A DNA stretch of 40,599 bases from CBFDBF01 sp050287725 (GCA_050287725.1 JBNKCL010000049.1:1-40599), one strand, 5' to 3'. Shown: positions 15,291 to 24,634, counted from the first letter of the stretch. Notes: generated from the letters alone by a model not told the origin. Program-made: numbers and translations.

Positions 15291-18200
15291 TTATGGGTTT
15301 TCGGAACGGATGCCGCGAAACCGTTCCACCACATCGTTGGTAATCACATAGAGGCTCGGTACCAGCACCAGGGTGATGGCGGTGGCGAACACGATGCCGT
15401 AGCCGAGGGAGATGGCCATGGGGATCATGAAACGGGCCTGACGCGAGGTCTCGAAGATCATGGGCGCCAGACCGCCGAAGGTGGTGACCGTGGTGAGCAG
15501 GATGGGACGGAAACGGCGCACGCCGGCGGCGACCATGGCGTCGAAGGCGGACATCCCTTCCGCGCGGCGGGCGTTGGCATAGTCGATCATCACCAGGGCG
15601 TCGTTCACCACCACGCCGCCCAGGGCGATCATACCCATGACGCTGATCAGACTCAGGTTGTAACCCATCAGCAGATGTCCGAGGATGGCGCCCACCGCCC
15701 CGAAGGGGATGGCGCTCATGACGATCAGGGGCTGCACGTAGCTGCGGAACGGAATCGCCAGGAGGGCGAAGACCACGATCAAGGCGCCGCTGATGGAAAC
15801 AATGAAACTGTCGCGGGCTTCGCGCATGTTGGCCTGACGTCCCTCGAAGCTGTAGCTGAGGCCCGGATAGTCCCGCAGCAGCTGCGGTAACACCTCGCTC
15901 TTTACCGCCGCCAGTACCCGGGGGGTCTCACCGATGGGTTCCACATCGGCGGTTACGGTGACGGTGCGGCGGCTGTTGCGGCGGTTAATCACAGTGAAGG
16001 CGCGACCCGGCTGGAACTCCACTACCTGCGCCAGCGGGACGTAGCCGCCGGCGGGGGTGTGAATCAGCATCTGTTCCAGGTCATAGATCCGTTGACGTTC
16101 CTCCTCCGGCAACCGCACCAGCACCTTGACCTCGTCGTTGCCCCGTTGCTGACGCAACGCCTCGGCGCCGTAGAAGGCGGAGCGGATCTGGCTGCCGATC
16201 TCGTTGGAGGTGAGCCCCAGGCTGCGCGCCTCGGCGGTGAGACGGAAGTCGAACTGTTTCTTGCCCGGGGTGTAACCGTCGTCGATATCCTTGGTGTTGC
16301 TGAACTGGGCCAAACGTTCCGCCAGGGCGCTGGCGGCCCGTTCCAGCATGGCGACATCGTTATGGCTCAACTCGACGCTGATGGAGGCGCCGCTGCCGGG
16401 GCCGCCGCGATCCGACTCATAGCGGCTCGATTCGGTGCCGGGGATGGTGCCCACCTCTTTGCGCCATAATTTCGCAACCTCGGCGGTACTGATCGGCCGT
16501 TGTCCCGGCGGTTGCAGATAGGCGCGGACGGAGATCTGATTCTCGTCCACCATGGTGAATACGCCCTTGCTGAGCTGTTCGCCGCCGTTTTCGGCGATCA
16601 CCTTGTCCAGGGCAGCGAGCAGGCGATCGCGCACTGCCTCCACCCGCGCCATGGGAGTGCCCACCGGCAGGGTTACTGTGGTGTCGGCTTGGTCCGCTTC
16701 GACCTTGGGCATGTCGATGAATCCCATATGGCCGCTCACGGGGATCGCCAGTACCATCGCCAGCAGGGCGACGGCGCAGGTGACGGTGAAGTAGCGATGG
16801 TGGACCGCCTTGCGCAGGAAGGGTCCGTAGACATCCTCCACAAAGTGGCGAAAGGCGTAGCTGAAGCGCTGCTGGCGTTGATGCAACGCCTCGCCCCAGT
16901 GGCTGCTGCGGCGATCGCGCACGTGCGCCAGGTGGGCGGGCAGGATGAACAGCGCCTCCACCCAGGAGATTACAAAGACCGTGATCACCACCGAAGGGAT
17001 CACCGCCCAGACCTTGCCGAACGAGCCGGGGATGAACAACATCGGCATGAAGGCGACGATGTTGGTGATGATGCTGAATCCGATGGGGATAGAGATATCC
17101 CGTGCGCCGCGGATCGACGCCTCCAGGAAACCCATACCGCGCTGGCGGTATTCGTAGATGTTCTCGCCGGCGATGATGGCGTCGTCCACCACGATACCCA
17201 GGGCGATGATGAAGGCGAACAGCGAGACCATGTTGACCGAGACATCCATCCCCGGCAGGAACAGCACCGCGCCGAGGAAGGAGGTGGGGATGCCCACGGT
17301 GACCCAGAAGGCGAGTTTGAACTCCAGGAAGACGCTAAGGAAGATCAGCACCAGCATCAAACCCATGAAACCGTTTTTCAGCAACAGGTGCAGGCGTTCC
17401 AGATAGATCTCGGAGCGGTCGTTCAGGAGCGCCAGTTGGATCTGCGGCGGCAGGCTGGCGCTGATGGCGGGTAGCGCGTCACGCACCGCGGTGGAGACCT
17501 CCTCCGGGGTCTGGTCACCCACCCGCGAGACACCGACACCGATGGCGCGTTTCCCGTTAAAGGCCGCCTCCCGGTTGCTGTCGGCAAAACCCTCGCTCAC
17601 CTTGGCGATGTCGCCCAGCCGCAGCAGCACGCCCCCTTCGCCGCTGATCAGCGGCAGGGCGGCGAACTCCTGCGCCCACTGGCGGCGTTCCTTGACCCGC
17701 AGCAGGATCTCGCCGCCGCTGGTGTCGATGCTGCCGCCGGCCCGGTCGATGGCCAGGGCGCGCACCGTCTGCGCCACCTCGGTCAGGGTCAGGTTGTGGG
17801 CGCGCAACACCGCTTCCGGGATCTCGATGTGGATCTCCACAGAGCGCGCACCCATCAGGTCGACCTGGGTGATCTCCTGTCGTTGCAGCAACGCCTCGCG
17901 CACCCGTTGCGCGGCCCGGTAGAGGGCCTGCTCGTCCACGTCCCCGTAGACCTGCAGATCCACCACCTGGTGTTTGTGTACATCGAGAGTGATGCGCGGC
18001 CGTTCGGTCTCTGCCGGCAGGGTGGTGATGCGGGCCACAGCTTGCTGTACGTCCTGGTAGAGCCGTTGTGCGTCCGCCCCGGAGAGTAGTTCGATGGAGA
18101 CCTTCGCGCTCCCCTCGGATGCGGTGGAGTACACCTCATCGATCCCCTCCAGGCCGCGGACCTCCTCTTCCACCGCCAGCACCACCCCCTGTTCCACCTC

Positions 18201-18389
18201 CTCGGGGGTGGCGCCGGGATAGGCGATGCTCACCGTAATCCGGTCCAGTTCGAAGGCGGGGAACACCTCCTGCTTGATTTTGGTGGTCATGAACAGACCG
18301 CCGAGCAATAAAACCAGCATCAGCAGGTTGGCGGTAACGGAGTTACGCGCCATCCATGCGATCGGCCCCTTCTGCCAGGATTCGCTCAC
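15291..18389 (-). CDS. RND family efflux pump, inner membrane permease
   Basis: This 1032-residue proton-driven permease has the HAE1/AcrB-like duplicated architecture with 12 membrane helices and two large periplasmic loops. Helix 4 carries the paired aspartates of the proton relay (GIVVDDAII, near residue 400). The equivalent helix-10 segment reads GGVVVNDALVMIDYAN, without the lysine of AcrB, as in many MdtB/VexF-like branches. The N-terminus SVTANLLMLVLLLGG is typical. I chose GTG 18389: its GTGA overlaps the TGA stop of the adaptor gene, a sign of translational coupling. An upstream in-frame ATG at 18572 would lie deep inside the adaptor gene. Substrate unknown. Confidence 0.93.
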   Translation of the reverse strand: MSESWQKGPIAWMARNSVTANLLMLVLLLGGLFMTTKIKQEVFPAFELDRITVSIAYPGATPEEVEQGVVLAVEEEVRGLEGIDEVYSTASEGSAKVSIELLSGADAQRLYQDVQQAVARITTLPAETERPRITLDVHKHQVVDLQVYGDVDEQALYRAAQRVREALLQRQEITQVDLMGARSVEIHIEIPEAVLRAHNLTLTEVAQTVRALAIDRAGGSIDTSGGEILLRVKERRQWAQEFAALPLISGEGGVLLRLGDIAKVSEGFADSNREAAFNGKRAIGVGVSRVGDQTPEEVSTAVRDALPAISASLPPQIQLALLNDRSEIYLERLHLLLKNGFMGLMLVLIFLSVFLEFKLAFWVTVGIPTSFLGAVLFLPGMDVSVNMVSLFAFIIALGIVVDDAIIAGENIYEYRQRGMGFLEASIRGARDISIPIGFSIITNIVAFMPMLFIPGSFGKVWAVIPSVVITVFVISWVEALFILPAHLAHVRDRRSSHWGEALHQRQQRFSYAFRHFVEDVYGPFLRKAVHHRYFTVTCAVALLAMVLAIPVSGHMGFIDMPKVEADQADTTVTLPVGTPMARVEAVRDRLLAALDKVIAENGGEQLSKGVFTMVDENQISVRAYLQPPGQRPISTAEVAKLWRKEVGTIPGTESSRYESDRGGPGSGASISVELSHNDVAMLERAASALAERLAQFSNTKDIDDGYTPGKKQFDFRLTAEARSLGLTSNEIGSQIRSAFYGAEALRQQRGNDEVKVLVRLPEEERQRIYDLEQMLIHTPAGGYVPLAQVVEFQPGRAFTVINRRNSRRTVTVTADVEPIGETPRVLAAVKSEVLPQLLRDYPGLSYSFEGRQANMREARDSFIVSISGALIVVFALLAIPFRSYVQPLIVMSAIPFGAVGAILGHLLMGYNLSLISVMGMIALGGVVVNDALVMIDYANARRAEGMSAFDAMVAAGVRRFRPILLTTVTTFGGLAPMIFETSRQARFMIPMAISLGYGIVFATAITLVLVPSLYVITNDVVERFRGIRSENP

Positions 18390-19594
18390 TGCTGCGCTTT
18401 CCCCGGTTGTTCGGCGGTGCGCAACGGCATGCCGTCCACCGGCACCGCCAACTCGCTGGTCACGATGCGGTCGCCCGGTTCGATGCCGTCGTGCACATAG
18501 ACATGGTCGCTGCTGCTGTAAAGCGGTTGCAGTTGCCGGATGACGAGTTTGTTCTCTTGATTCATCAGCCACAGGGTGTCGTCGTCGCGCAGCCAGCCGC
18601 GTTCCAGCGCCAGCACATCCGGCAGTTCGCGTCCCGCGATCTCGGCGCGCACAAAGGCGCCGAGGAGCAGGGTGGGTTGTTTCGGATCTTGCAGCGAGAG
18701 TGGATCGTCCACCGCCACCAGCAGACGTGCCATGCGGCCCTTTTCATCCAGATCGCCGCGCACCCGGATCACCCGGCCCTCGCGATAACGCTCTTTGCCC
18801 CACACCTGTTCCTGGTACAGGAGTACCTTGGAGCCCGGTTGGCCGTCCGTGGGCAGTTCCAGCCAGCGCAGGCTGGCCGCGGGGACCGCCAGTTCCACCC
18901 AGAAGGTGTCGGTGTCCGCCAGGGTGGCGAGTTCCGCGCCGTTACTCACCCGGGTGCCGGTATTGACCTGACGGTCCAGCACCAGGGCGTTGAAGGGGGC
19001 CTTGACGGTGGTACGCGCCAGATCCAGTCCGGCCGCCGACAAGGCCGCTTCCGCCGAAGCCACGGCGGCCCGGGCGGTCTCCCGCTGGGGTTCGCGCAGC
19101 ATTAGACGGCGTTCTTCCTCCGTGGCGCCGGTCTCCTTCGCCAGCAGATCAAACTCCTGCTGTGCCACCGCACGTCTGCCTTCCTCCAGGGCCAGATCGG
19201 CCTGCGCCTTGGTCAGATCGGCGCGGCGCTGGCGTACCGCAAGTCGGTAATCCGCCGGGTCGATCTGCAACAGCAGCTCGCCTTTGCGGACGTGCGCACC
19301 GGGTTCGAAGGCATCCCCGGTGCGCTTGACCTCTCCGGCCACCTGGGATTGCAGCTTCACCTGGCGGGCGGCTTGTACCGTGCCCCAGGCCTCGACGGTG
19401 ATGCGGGCGGTCTCCGGCGAAACGGTGGTGACCTCCACCAGCCGCGCCTCCTGTTTCTGCGGAGTGCGGCGGGCCGAGGTGGAACTCAGCATCAGGTAGG
19501 TCACCACCAACGCCGCCGCCAACACCACGCCGGCAGGTGCAATGATCTTCCAGGTATCCCGGCGCGGCCGGGAGACGGGTGTTACATCGGTCAT
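18386..19594 (-). CDS. RND efflux periplasmic adaptor (membrane fusion protein)
   Basis: This 402-residue adaptor links the RND permease to the outer membrane channel. It has an N-terminal membrane anchor (about 17-37) and the first half of a lipoyl domain (VKLQSQVAGEVKRTGDAFEPGAHVRKGELLLQID). An alpha-helical hairpin follows, rich in Ala, Glu and Arg (about 120-200). After it come the second lipoyl half (TTVKAPFNALVLDRQVNTGTRV), a beta barrel and a membrane-proximal domain. No lipobox is seen, so it is anchored by its helix. Its start is one base after the stop of the outer membrane gene, and its stop overlaps the permease start. Confidence 0.92.
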   Translation of the reverse strand: MTDVTPVSRPRRDTWKIIAPAGVVLAAALVVTYLMLSSTSARRTPQKQEARLVEVTTVSPETARITVEAWGTVQAARQVKLQSQVAGEVKRTGDAFEPGAHVRKGELLLQIDPADYRLAVRQRRADLTKAQADLALEEGRRAVAQQEFDLLAKETGATEEERRLMLREPQRETARAAVASAEAALSAAGLDLARTTVKAPFNALVLDRQVNTGTRVSNGAELATLADTDTFWVELAVPAASLRWLELPTDGQPGSKVLLYQEQVWGKERYREGRVIRVRGDLDEKGRMARLLVAVDDPLSLQDPKQPTLLLGAFVRAEIAGRELPDVLALERGWLRDDDTLWLMNQENKLVIRQLQPLYSSSDHVYVHDGIEPGDRIVTSELAVPVDGMPLRTAEQPGKAQQ

Positions 19595-19595
19595 A

Positions 19596-21038
19596 TCAGT
19601 TCATCCTCGCAGAATCGGTCGCCGGCGGGGTCAGGGACCAGCCGCCTGCCAGCGCGCGCACCAGGGCGATGCGATCGCTGAACAGTTGGCGTCGGGCGGT
19701 CACCTGCTGGCGCTCCAAAGACTGGCGGGAGCGCAATGCATCAAGTACGGAGAGATAGTCGCTGTCGCCCTGGAAGTAGCGCTGACGCTCCTGGCGCACC
19801 ACCGCCTCCGCCTGTTGCAACTGGCGGTCCAGGCTCTCCAGGTAGGCGTGTTGTTGCAGCTCGGTGCTCAGGGCATCCTCCACTTCGCCGATCGCCTGTA
19901 ACAGGGTTTGGCCGTAGCTGTTCAGATGTTCCTCCACCACCGCACGGGTGCGTTCCGCTTCGGCCTTGCGCTGACCGCCGTCGAACAGCGGGGCCGTCAA
20001 TTGGGCGACCAGGTTGGCGAGCCAGTTCTGGAACAGACCGCCGGTGGCGCCGGGGGTGGTGAGCGCGGCGCTCAGATCGAGACGCGGATAGCGCGCCGCC
20101 ACCGCTTCGGCGGCGCGGGCGTCGGCGGCCCGCAGGCGCAGAAACGCGGCCTGTAGATCGGGGCGACGTTGGACCAACTCGGCCGGTACTCCGGTGGCGG
20201 GCAGGGGAGGGAGTCCGGGCAGGTCCGCGTTCTCCGGCAGTTCGGTTTGGCCGGGCACGGAGCCGAGCAGGATCGCCAACTGATGCGTCAGGATCTGAAG
20301 CTGGTTTGTCACCCGGGCCTGTTCTCCCTCGGTCTGGGCCAGCAGTTGGCGCTGACGATAGATGTCGCTGGCTTTGGCCTGGCCGACCCGGAAGCGCGCT
20401 TCGATCAACTGCAACAGCTCCCGGTTGGTAGTGCTTTGGCTCTCGACCAGGGCGAGCTGCATGCGTTGTTCGATCAGTTGATACCAGGTATCCGCCAGGG
20501 TGGCGCTGAGGGTGATGGCGCTGGTTTGCAGATCCGCGGCCGAGGCCTGGGCGTCGAAGTCGGCGGCCTCGCTGGCGGCGCGCACGCGGCCCCAGAGATC
20601 AAGTTCATAGGAGGCGGAGAGTTGTACCTGTTTGGTGGTGGTGTCTTGGCTGGTATTCGACAGGTTGCGGGTGACGCCGGCCTTCAGATCCAGTTCCGGC
20701 CACAGCGGCGCCGCTTGTTTGCGGGCTACGGCGTTGGCCTGATTCAAGCGCGCCCAGGCGGCACGCAGGGAGAGATTGTTCGCGAATGCCGTAGCGACCA
20801 GCCGGTTCAGACTCGGGTCCTGGAACTCCTGCCACCACTGTTCGGAAGTGGTGTAGGGCCGGGGATCGTCGATACTGAATTGGGCCGGCAGTTGCACCGG
20901 CAGGTCCGGTCGCGGCGGTGTCACCGAACACCCGGTCAGCAACAGGATGACGGCAAGCGCCACTGTGCGCTGTATTCTTTTTGTGGAGTAGCGCGTCCCG
21001 GAGACCGGTCGATTCGAATGGGGCGATCCGCGATCCAT
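19596..21038 (-). CDS. Outer membrane efflux lipoprotein, NodT/TolC family
   Basis: This is the outer membrane channel of the tripartite pump and the first gene of its operon. It has a lipoprotein signal with lipobox LLTGC about 37 residues from the chosen start, so the mature protein would be lipidated at that cysteine. It then has the two OEP repeats of the family (helices rich in Ala, Gln and Arg; RRPDLQAAFLRLRAADARAAEAVAARYPRLDLSA is typical). The length is 480 residues from ATG 21038. An in-frame ATG at 21077 is possible; neither has a good Shine-Dalgarno sequence, and I prefer the shorter because it leaves fewer residues before the signal helix. Confidence 0.88.
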   Translation of the reverse strand: MDRGSPHSNRPVSGTRYSTKRIQRTVALAVILLLTGCSVTPPRPDLPVQLPAQFSIDDPRPYTTSEQWWQEFQDPSLNRLVATAFANNLSLRAAWARLNQANAVARKQAAPLWPELDLKAGVTRNLSNTSQDTTTKQVQLSASYELDLWGRVRAASEAADFDAQASAADLQTSAITLSATLADTWYQLIEQRMQLALVESQSTTNRELLQLIEARFRVGQAKASDIYRQRQLLAQTEGEQARVTNQLQILTHQLAILLGSVPGQTELPENADLPGLPPLPATGVPAELVQRRPDLQAAFLRLRAADARAAEAVAARYPRLDLSAALTTPGATGGLFQNWLANLVAQLTAPLFDGGQRKAEAERTRAVVEEHLNSYGQTLLQAIGEVEDALSTELQQHAYLESLDRQLQQAEAVVRQERQRYFQGDSDYLSVLDALRSRQSLERQQVTARRQLFSDRIALVRALAGGWSLTPPATDSARMN

Positions 21039-21205
21039 TATGCAAAGCCGTTTTATGAGGAAACTATCAAATACCATTATCGCGGGAATGGCGGTAAAGA
21101 TGAATGACGATTTTGTATCAGTTTGTCACAGTCGGCCTGTTTCAGTGCAGGCAATCCGGCTGGCGGCGCAGGCGGTTTTATCTTCCTTTCCCCGTCTTCC
21201 CAAGA

Positions 21206-21214
21206 TGGTATAAT
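21206..21214 (+). promoter_or_regulatory. Extended -10 promoter for the GT2-TVP38-GT83 genes
   Basis: TGGTATAAT is a perfect extended -10 element (TG 21206-21207, TATAAT 21209-21214). It lies 107 bases before the glycosyltransferase ATG, in the 283-base gap divergent from the efflux operon. No good -35 hexamer is visible. The long GC-rich leader after it has no obvious regulatory fold that I could establish. Confidence 0.6.
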
Positions 21215-21321
21215 TCGCCCCTTTCACCCCGGTGCGGCCTTGGTTTTGGGTCGATCTCCGGCCGTTTGACCCGCGTCCGCCGTCCGGATGCCCGGCCCCG
21301 GCGGAACTGAACTGACTTTTT

Positions 21322-22068
21322 ATGGATCTTTCACTCGTTATTCCGGTCTGCAACGAGGCCGAAAATATCCTGCCGCTCATCGGTGAGATCCGGGCCGCCC
21401 TCGACGGTACCCTGGAGTACGAGGTCATCTATGTGGATGACGGCAGCAGCGACGAGACCCCGGCGCGTTTGGCCGAGGCGGGTCGGGATTTCCCGCGTCT
21501 GCGGGTGATCCGTCACCGCGAAAGCTGCGGCCAAAGTACGGCGGTGCTTACCGGAGTGCGCGCCGCCGGGGCTCCCTGGGTCGCCACTCTGGACGGTGAC
21601 GGTCAGAACGACCCGGCGGATATCCCGAAACTGTTTGCGCCGCTCCAGGCCCCGGATCGGCCGGCGGATCTGATGCTGGTGGGCGGCTACCGCCGCAAGC
21701 GCCGTGACACCTGGGTCAAACGCATCTCTTCCCGCATCGCCAACCGGGTACGGGCCTGGATGCTGAAAGACGCCACGCCGGATACCGGCTGCGGTCTCAA
21801 GGTGTTCTCGCGGGAGATGTTCCTGGCGTTGCCTTATTTCGATCATATGCACCGCTTTTTGCCGGCGCTGGTGCAACGCGCCGGCGGACAGGTGCTCTCG
21901 GTCGAGGTCAATCACCGCCACCGCGAGCGCGGGGTGTCAAAGTACGGGACCTGGAACCGGCTGTGGGTCGGGATCGTCGATCTGTTCGGCGTGATGTGGT
22001 TGCAGCGGCGCAGCCGGCGACCGGTGATCGTTCAGGAAAAGCTTCCGCAAGCGGAGGAGAAGTCATAA
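21322..22068 (+). CDS. GT2 glycosyltransferase, polyprenyl-phosphate sugar synthase type
   Basis: This 248-residue cytoplasmic-side GT-A enzyme resembles dolichyl-phosphate mannosyltransferase and ArnC-type enzymes, which load a sugar from a nucleotide sugar onto a polyprenyl phosphate. Visible motifs are SLVIPVCNEAENI, the nucleotide-binding DD (39-40) in YVDDGSSDET, the DGDGQNDPADIP catalytic stretch (DGDGQ at 91-95), and the family-typical DTGCGLKVFSREMF and HRFLPALV. There are no C-terminal membrane helices, unlike ArnC, which has two; the following gene may supply the membrane part. The stop overlaps a purine-rich tract (GGAGG at 22053) and the next reading frame, so the genes are coupled. 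Confidence 0.88.
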   Translation: MDLSLVIPVCNEAENILPLIGEIRAALDGTLEYEVIYVDDGSSDETPARLAEAGRDFPRLRVIRHRESCGQSTAVLTGVRAAGAPWVATLDGDGQNDPADIPKLFAPLQAPDRPADLMLVGGYRRKRRDTWVKRISSRIANRVRAWMLKDATPDTGCGLKVFSREMFLALPYFDHMHRFLPALVQRAGGQVLSVEVNHRHRERGVSKYGTWNRLWVGIVDLFGVMWLQRRSRRPVIVQEKLPQAEEKS

Positions 22069-22082
22069 ATCCGCACGTCTTT

Positions 22083-22796
22083 ATGCGCGGCCTGATCCTG
22101 ATCGGGACGCTGGTGCTGTTCGGGTATCTGCTGGAGGTGAGCCATCTCGGCGATATGCTGAACGAAGGGTGGATCGACAGCGAAGTGCGCGGCCACGGGT
22201 TGTTCGGTCAGGCGCTGTTTCTTCTGGTCGGACTGGTGTTCACCGGTGTCGGGTTGCCGCGTCAGGTGATCTGTTTCCTCGGCGGGTACGCCTTCGGTTT
22301 CGTCAACGGCAGTTTGATGGGACTGCTTGCCACTACCGCCGGTTGTATCGTCGCATTCTATTATGCACGCTGGTTAGGGCGTTCTTTGGTGAATGCGAAG
22401 TTCCCCGACCGGGCGCGCAAGATCGACGCCTTCGTGCACGACAACCCCTTCTCCATGACTTTGTTGATTCGTCTGCTCCCGGTGGGCAGTAACCTGGTGA
22501 CCAACCTGGCTGCCGGCGTATCCAGCGTGCGCGCCACCCCGTTTGTCACCGGTTCCGCCATCGGTTTTATTCCGCAGAGCATCGTATTCGCTCTGATCGG
22601 CAGTGGGATCGCTTTGGATCCGGTGCAACGGATCGGAACCGGGGTGTTGTTGTTTGTGATCTCGGGCGTGCTGGGGGTCTATCTCTACCGGCGCTATCGC
22701 CACGGCCGGCATTTGGATGACGAGACCGAACATGAGTTGGGGGAAGAGATGGACGACTTGATCGCCCCGAACGAGACCTCCCGGCGCGATACCTGA
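22083..22796 (+). CDS. TVP38/TMEM64 (VTT-domain) family membrane protein
   Basis: This inner membrane protein has about six helices and the VTT (DedA-related) core. The conserved region is FTGVGLPRQVICFLGGYAFG, then KIDAFVHDNPFSMTLLIRLLPVGSNLVTNLAAGVS, and ends FIPQSIVFALIGSG. VTT proteins include bacterial undecaprenyl-phosphate flippases of the DedA branch, and eukaryotic TMEM41B/VMP1 scramblases. The first good in-frame ATG is 22083 (237 residues), but it lies 25 bases from the only strong Shine-Dalgarno sequence. An ATA codon at 22065 sits seven bases from GGAGG and overlaps the previous stop, so the true start may be that non-standard codon. It is flanked by polyprenyl-sugar enzymes. Confidence 0.88.
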   Translation: MRGLILIGTLVLFGYLLEVSHLGDMLNEGWIDSEVRGHGLFGQALFLLVGLVFTGVGLPRQVICFLGGYAFGFVNGSLMGLLATTAGCIVAFYYARWLGRSLVNAKFPDRARKIDAFVHDNPFSMTLLIRLLPVGSNLVTNLAAGVSSVRATPFVTGSAIGFIPQSIVFALIGSGIALDPVQRIGTGVLLFVISGVLGVYLYRRYRHGRHLDDETEHELGEEMDDLIAPNETSRRDT

Positions 22797-22811
22797 TTCG
22801 GCCATCTATCC

Positions 22812-24452
22812 ATGAATCATCCTGCGGCTCGAGGCGGAAATACAGTAGCGGTGCTGGCGGGATTATGGCTGCTGCTGATCCTCACTTCACTTGTGACCCG
22901 CGGTTTTCTCCCGGTGGACGAGACCCGCTATGTCTCGGTGGCCTGGGAGATGTGGCTGCGAAACGACTTCCTGGTGCCCCATCTCAACGGCGCGGTCTAC
23001 AGTCACAAGCCGCCGCTGCTGTTCTGGCTCTACCAGTCCGGCTGGTGGCTGTTCGGCGTGAACGACTGGTGGCCGCGGTTGATAACGCCGCTGTTTGCTC
23101 TGGGCAGCCTGTTCCTGATCCGGCAGTTGGCGCGGCGTCTCTGGCCGGGGCGCGGCGCCATCGCGCAGCTTGCTCCGTTGCTGCTGTTCGCCACCCTGTT
23201 CTGGGCGCTGTTCGCCACCGTGGCGACCTTCGACATGCTGCTGGTGTTCTTTACCCTGCTGGGGATGCTCGGCATCGTGGAGGCGTGGCGCGGGCATACG
23301 GTTCGGGGCTGGCTGATCCTGGCCGTCGCCATCGGCCTGGGGGTGCTCTCCAAGGGGCCGGTAATCCTGCTCCATACCCTGCCGGTGGCGCTGTCGGCGC
23401 CCTGGTGGATGGGATCGGGACAGCGTCCCGACTCGTGGCTGCGTTGGTACGGCGGCATCCTGGGGGCGCTGTTGCTGGGGGCCCTCATCGCGCTGGCGTG
23501 GGCGGTGCCCGCCGCGTTCTCCGGGGGAAAGGAGTACGCCGACGCCATTTTCTGGGGCCAGAGCGCCGGCCGCCTGGGGGGGGAGGATGTCCCGCATTCG
23601 GAACCGGTCTGGTGGTATCTGGTCCGGTTGCCGCTGATGTTGCTGCCGTGGATTGTATGGCCGCCGGTCTGGCGCGGCCTCCGCGGTTTTTCCGCACGGT
23701 GGCGGCAGGACGCCCCGTTGCGGTTCTGCCTGGTTTGGTTGCTGCTGGTGTTCCTGCTGTTCTCACTGGTCGGCGGCAAACGGTTGCAATATCTGCTGCC
23801 CCTGATTCCCGCCTTTGTGCTGGTGGTGGCCCGTCTGCTGGCCGGGCTGGAGGATCGGCAAGCCCGGAGCGACGGGGTGTTGCCCGGGATTGTGACTATC
23901 CTGGCGGGACTCGCGATCGGTTTGGTGCCGCTGTTGGCGGGGGATTGGAAGGGTGCGCCCTGGTTGCAGGAGGTATCGCCGGCCTGGGGGTTGATCGCGA
24001 TCGTCCCGGGGTTCGCCCTGCTGGTGGGGGCCAGGGGACCGCTGGAACGGTTGGCCCTTAAATGGGCCTTGGCGACCACCGCGATCCTGCTTTGTCTGCA
24101 TGCAGGTCCGATACGCCAGGCCCGGGTGGCGTTGGATCCGGCGCCGATCGGGAGGTATCTGAGACAACTGGAGCAGCAGGGGATCCCGGTGGCGCATGTG
24201 GGCGACTATCACGGTCAATACCAGTTCGTGGGACGACTGGAACGGCCGTTGACGGTGATTCAGAAAAACCAGGCGCAGGAGTGGGGCCGCGCCCATCCCG
24301 ATGGCCGGCTGCTGACCTACTATACCTATTGGAATACGGAGCTGGCACGGCACGCCGATTTCGCCCGGCCCTACCGCGGTTCGGCGGTGGCGGTATGGAG
24401 CGGGGCCGAGATTGCCGCCCATCCCGAGTGGGTGGAAGCGTGGCCTGAATAA
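22812..24452 (+). CDS. GT-C glycosyltransferase, ArnT/PMT-like (GT83 type)
   Basis: This 546-residue integral membrane enzyme has about 12 helices and the ArnT/PMT N-terminal half. The acidic pair D36-E37 in the first periplasmic loop (LPVDETRYVSVAWEM) is the catalytic site of the family, and SHKPPLLFWL (K66) follows. Members move a sugar from a polyprenyl phosphate to a periplasmic acceptor: ArnT to lipid A, PMT to protein. The C-terminal part is a soluble periplasmic domain (about 430-546). It starts 15 bases after the TVP38 gene, with no clear Shine-Dalgarno sequence. With the GT2 and VTT genes upstream it forms a plausible pathway; donor sugar and acceptor cannot be read from sequence. 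Confidence 0.9.
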   Translation: MNHPAARGGNTVAVLAGLWLLLILTSLVTRGFLPVDETRYVSVAWEMWLRNDFLVPHLNGAVYSHKPPLLFWLYQSGWWLFGVNDWWPRLITPLFALGSLFLIRQLARRLWPGRGAIAQLAPLLLFATLFWALFATVATFDMLLVFFTLLGMLGIVEAWRGHTVRGWLILAVAIGLGVLSKGPVILLHTLPVALSAPWWMGSGQRPDSWLRWYGGILGALLLGALIALAWAVPAAFSGGKEYADAIFWGQSAGRLGGEDVPHSEPVWWYLVRLPLMLLPWIVWPPVWRGLRGFSARWRQDAPLRFCLVWLLLVFLLFSLVGGKRLQYLLPLIPAFVLVVARLLAGLEDRQARSDGVLPGIVTILAGLAIGLVPLLAGDWKGAPWLQEVSPAWGLIAIVPGFALLVGARGPLERLALKWALATTAILLCLHAGPIRQARVALDPAPIGRYLRQLEQQGIPVAHVGDYHGQYQFVGRLERPLTVIQKNQAQEWGRAHPDGRLLTYYTYWNTELARHADFARPYRGSAVAVWSGAEIAAHPEWVEAWPE

Positions 24453-24506
24453 ATGAGGTGCCGGGCAGCGAATAGGGCTTGATCCATGCGTCAGTCAGGG
24501 GAATCC

Positions 24507-24583
24507 TCTCGCCAAGGCGCCAAGCACGCAAAGAAAGCAAAATTATCTTTTTTCGCTTGGCGTTCTTTGCGTCTTTGCGAGAA
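24507..24583. repeat. Dispersed palindromic repeat, copy B
   Basis: Between the convergent GT83 and START genes lies a copy of the repeat seen after uvrB. The left arm is TCTCGCCAAGGCGCCAAGC and the right arm is CTTGGCGTTCTTTGCGTC followed by TTTGCGAGA. The arms pair imperfectly. The short reading frame across it encodes the recognisable artefact peptide SRQGAKHAKKAK and is not a gene. The rest of the 182-base gap holds nothing I recognise. Confidence 0.85.
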
Positions 24584-24634
24584 TAATAATTTGAGGCGTT
24601 TACCCAATAAGCTCCGGCTTATGGGATATCGGCT

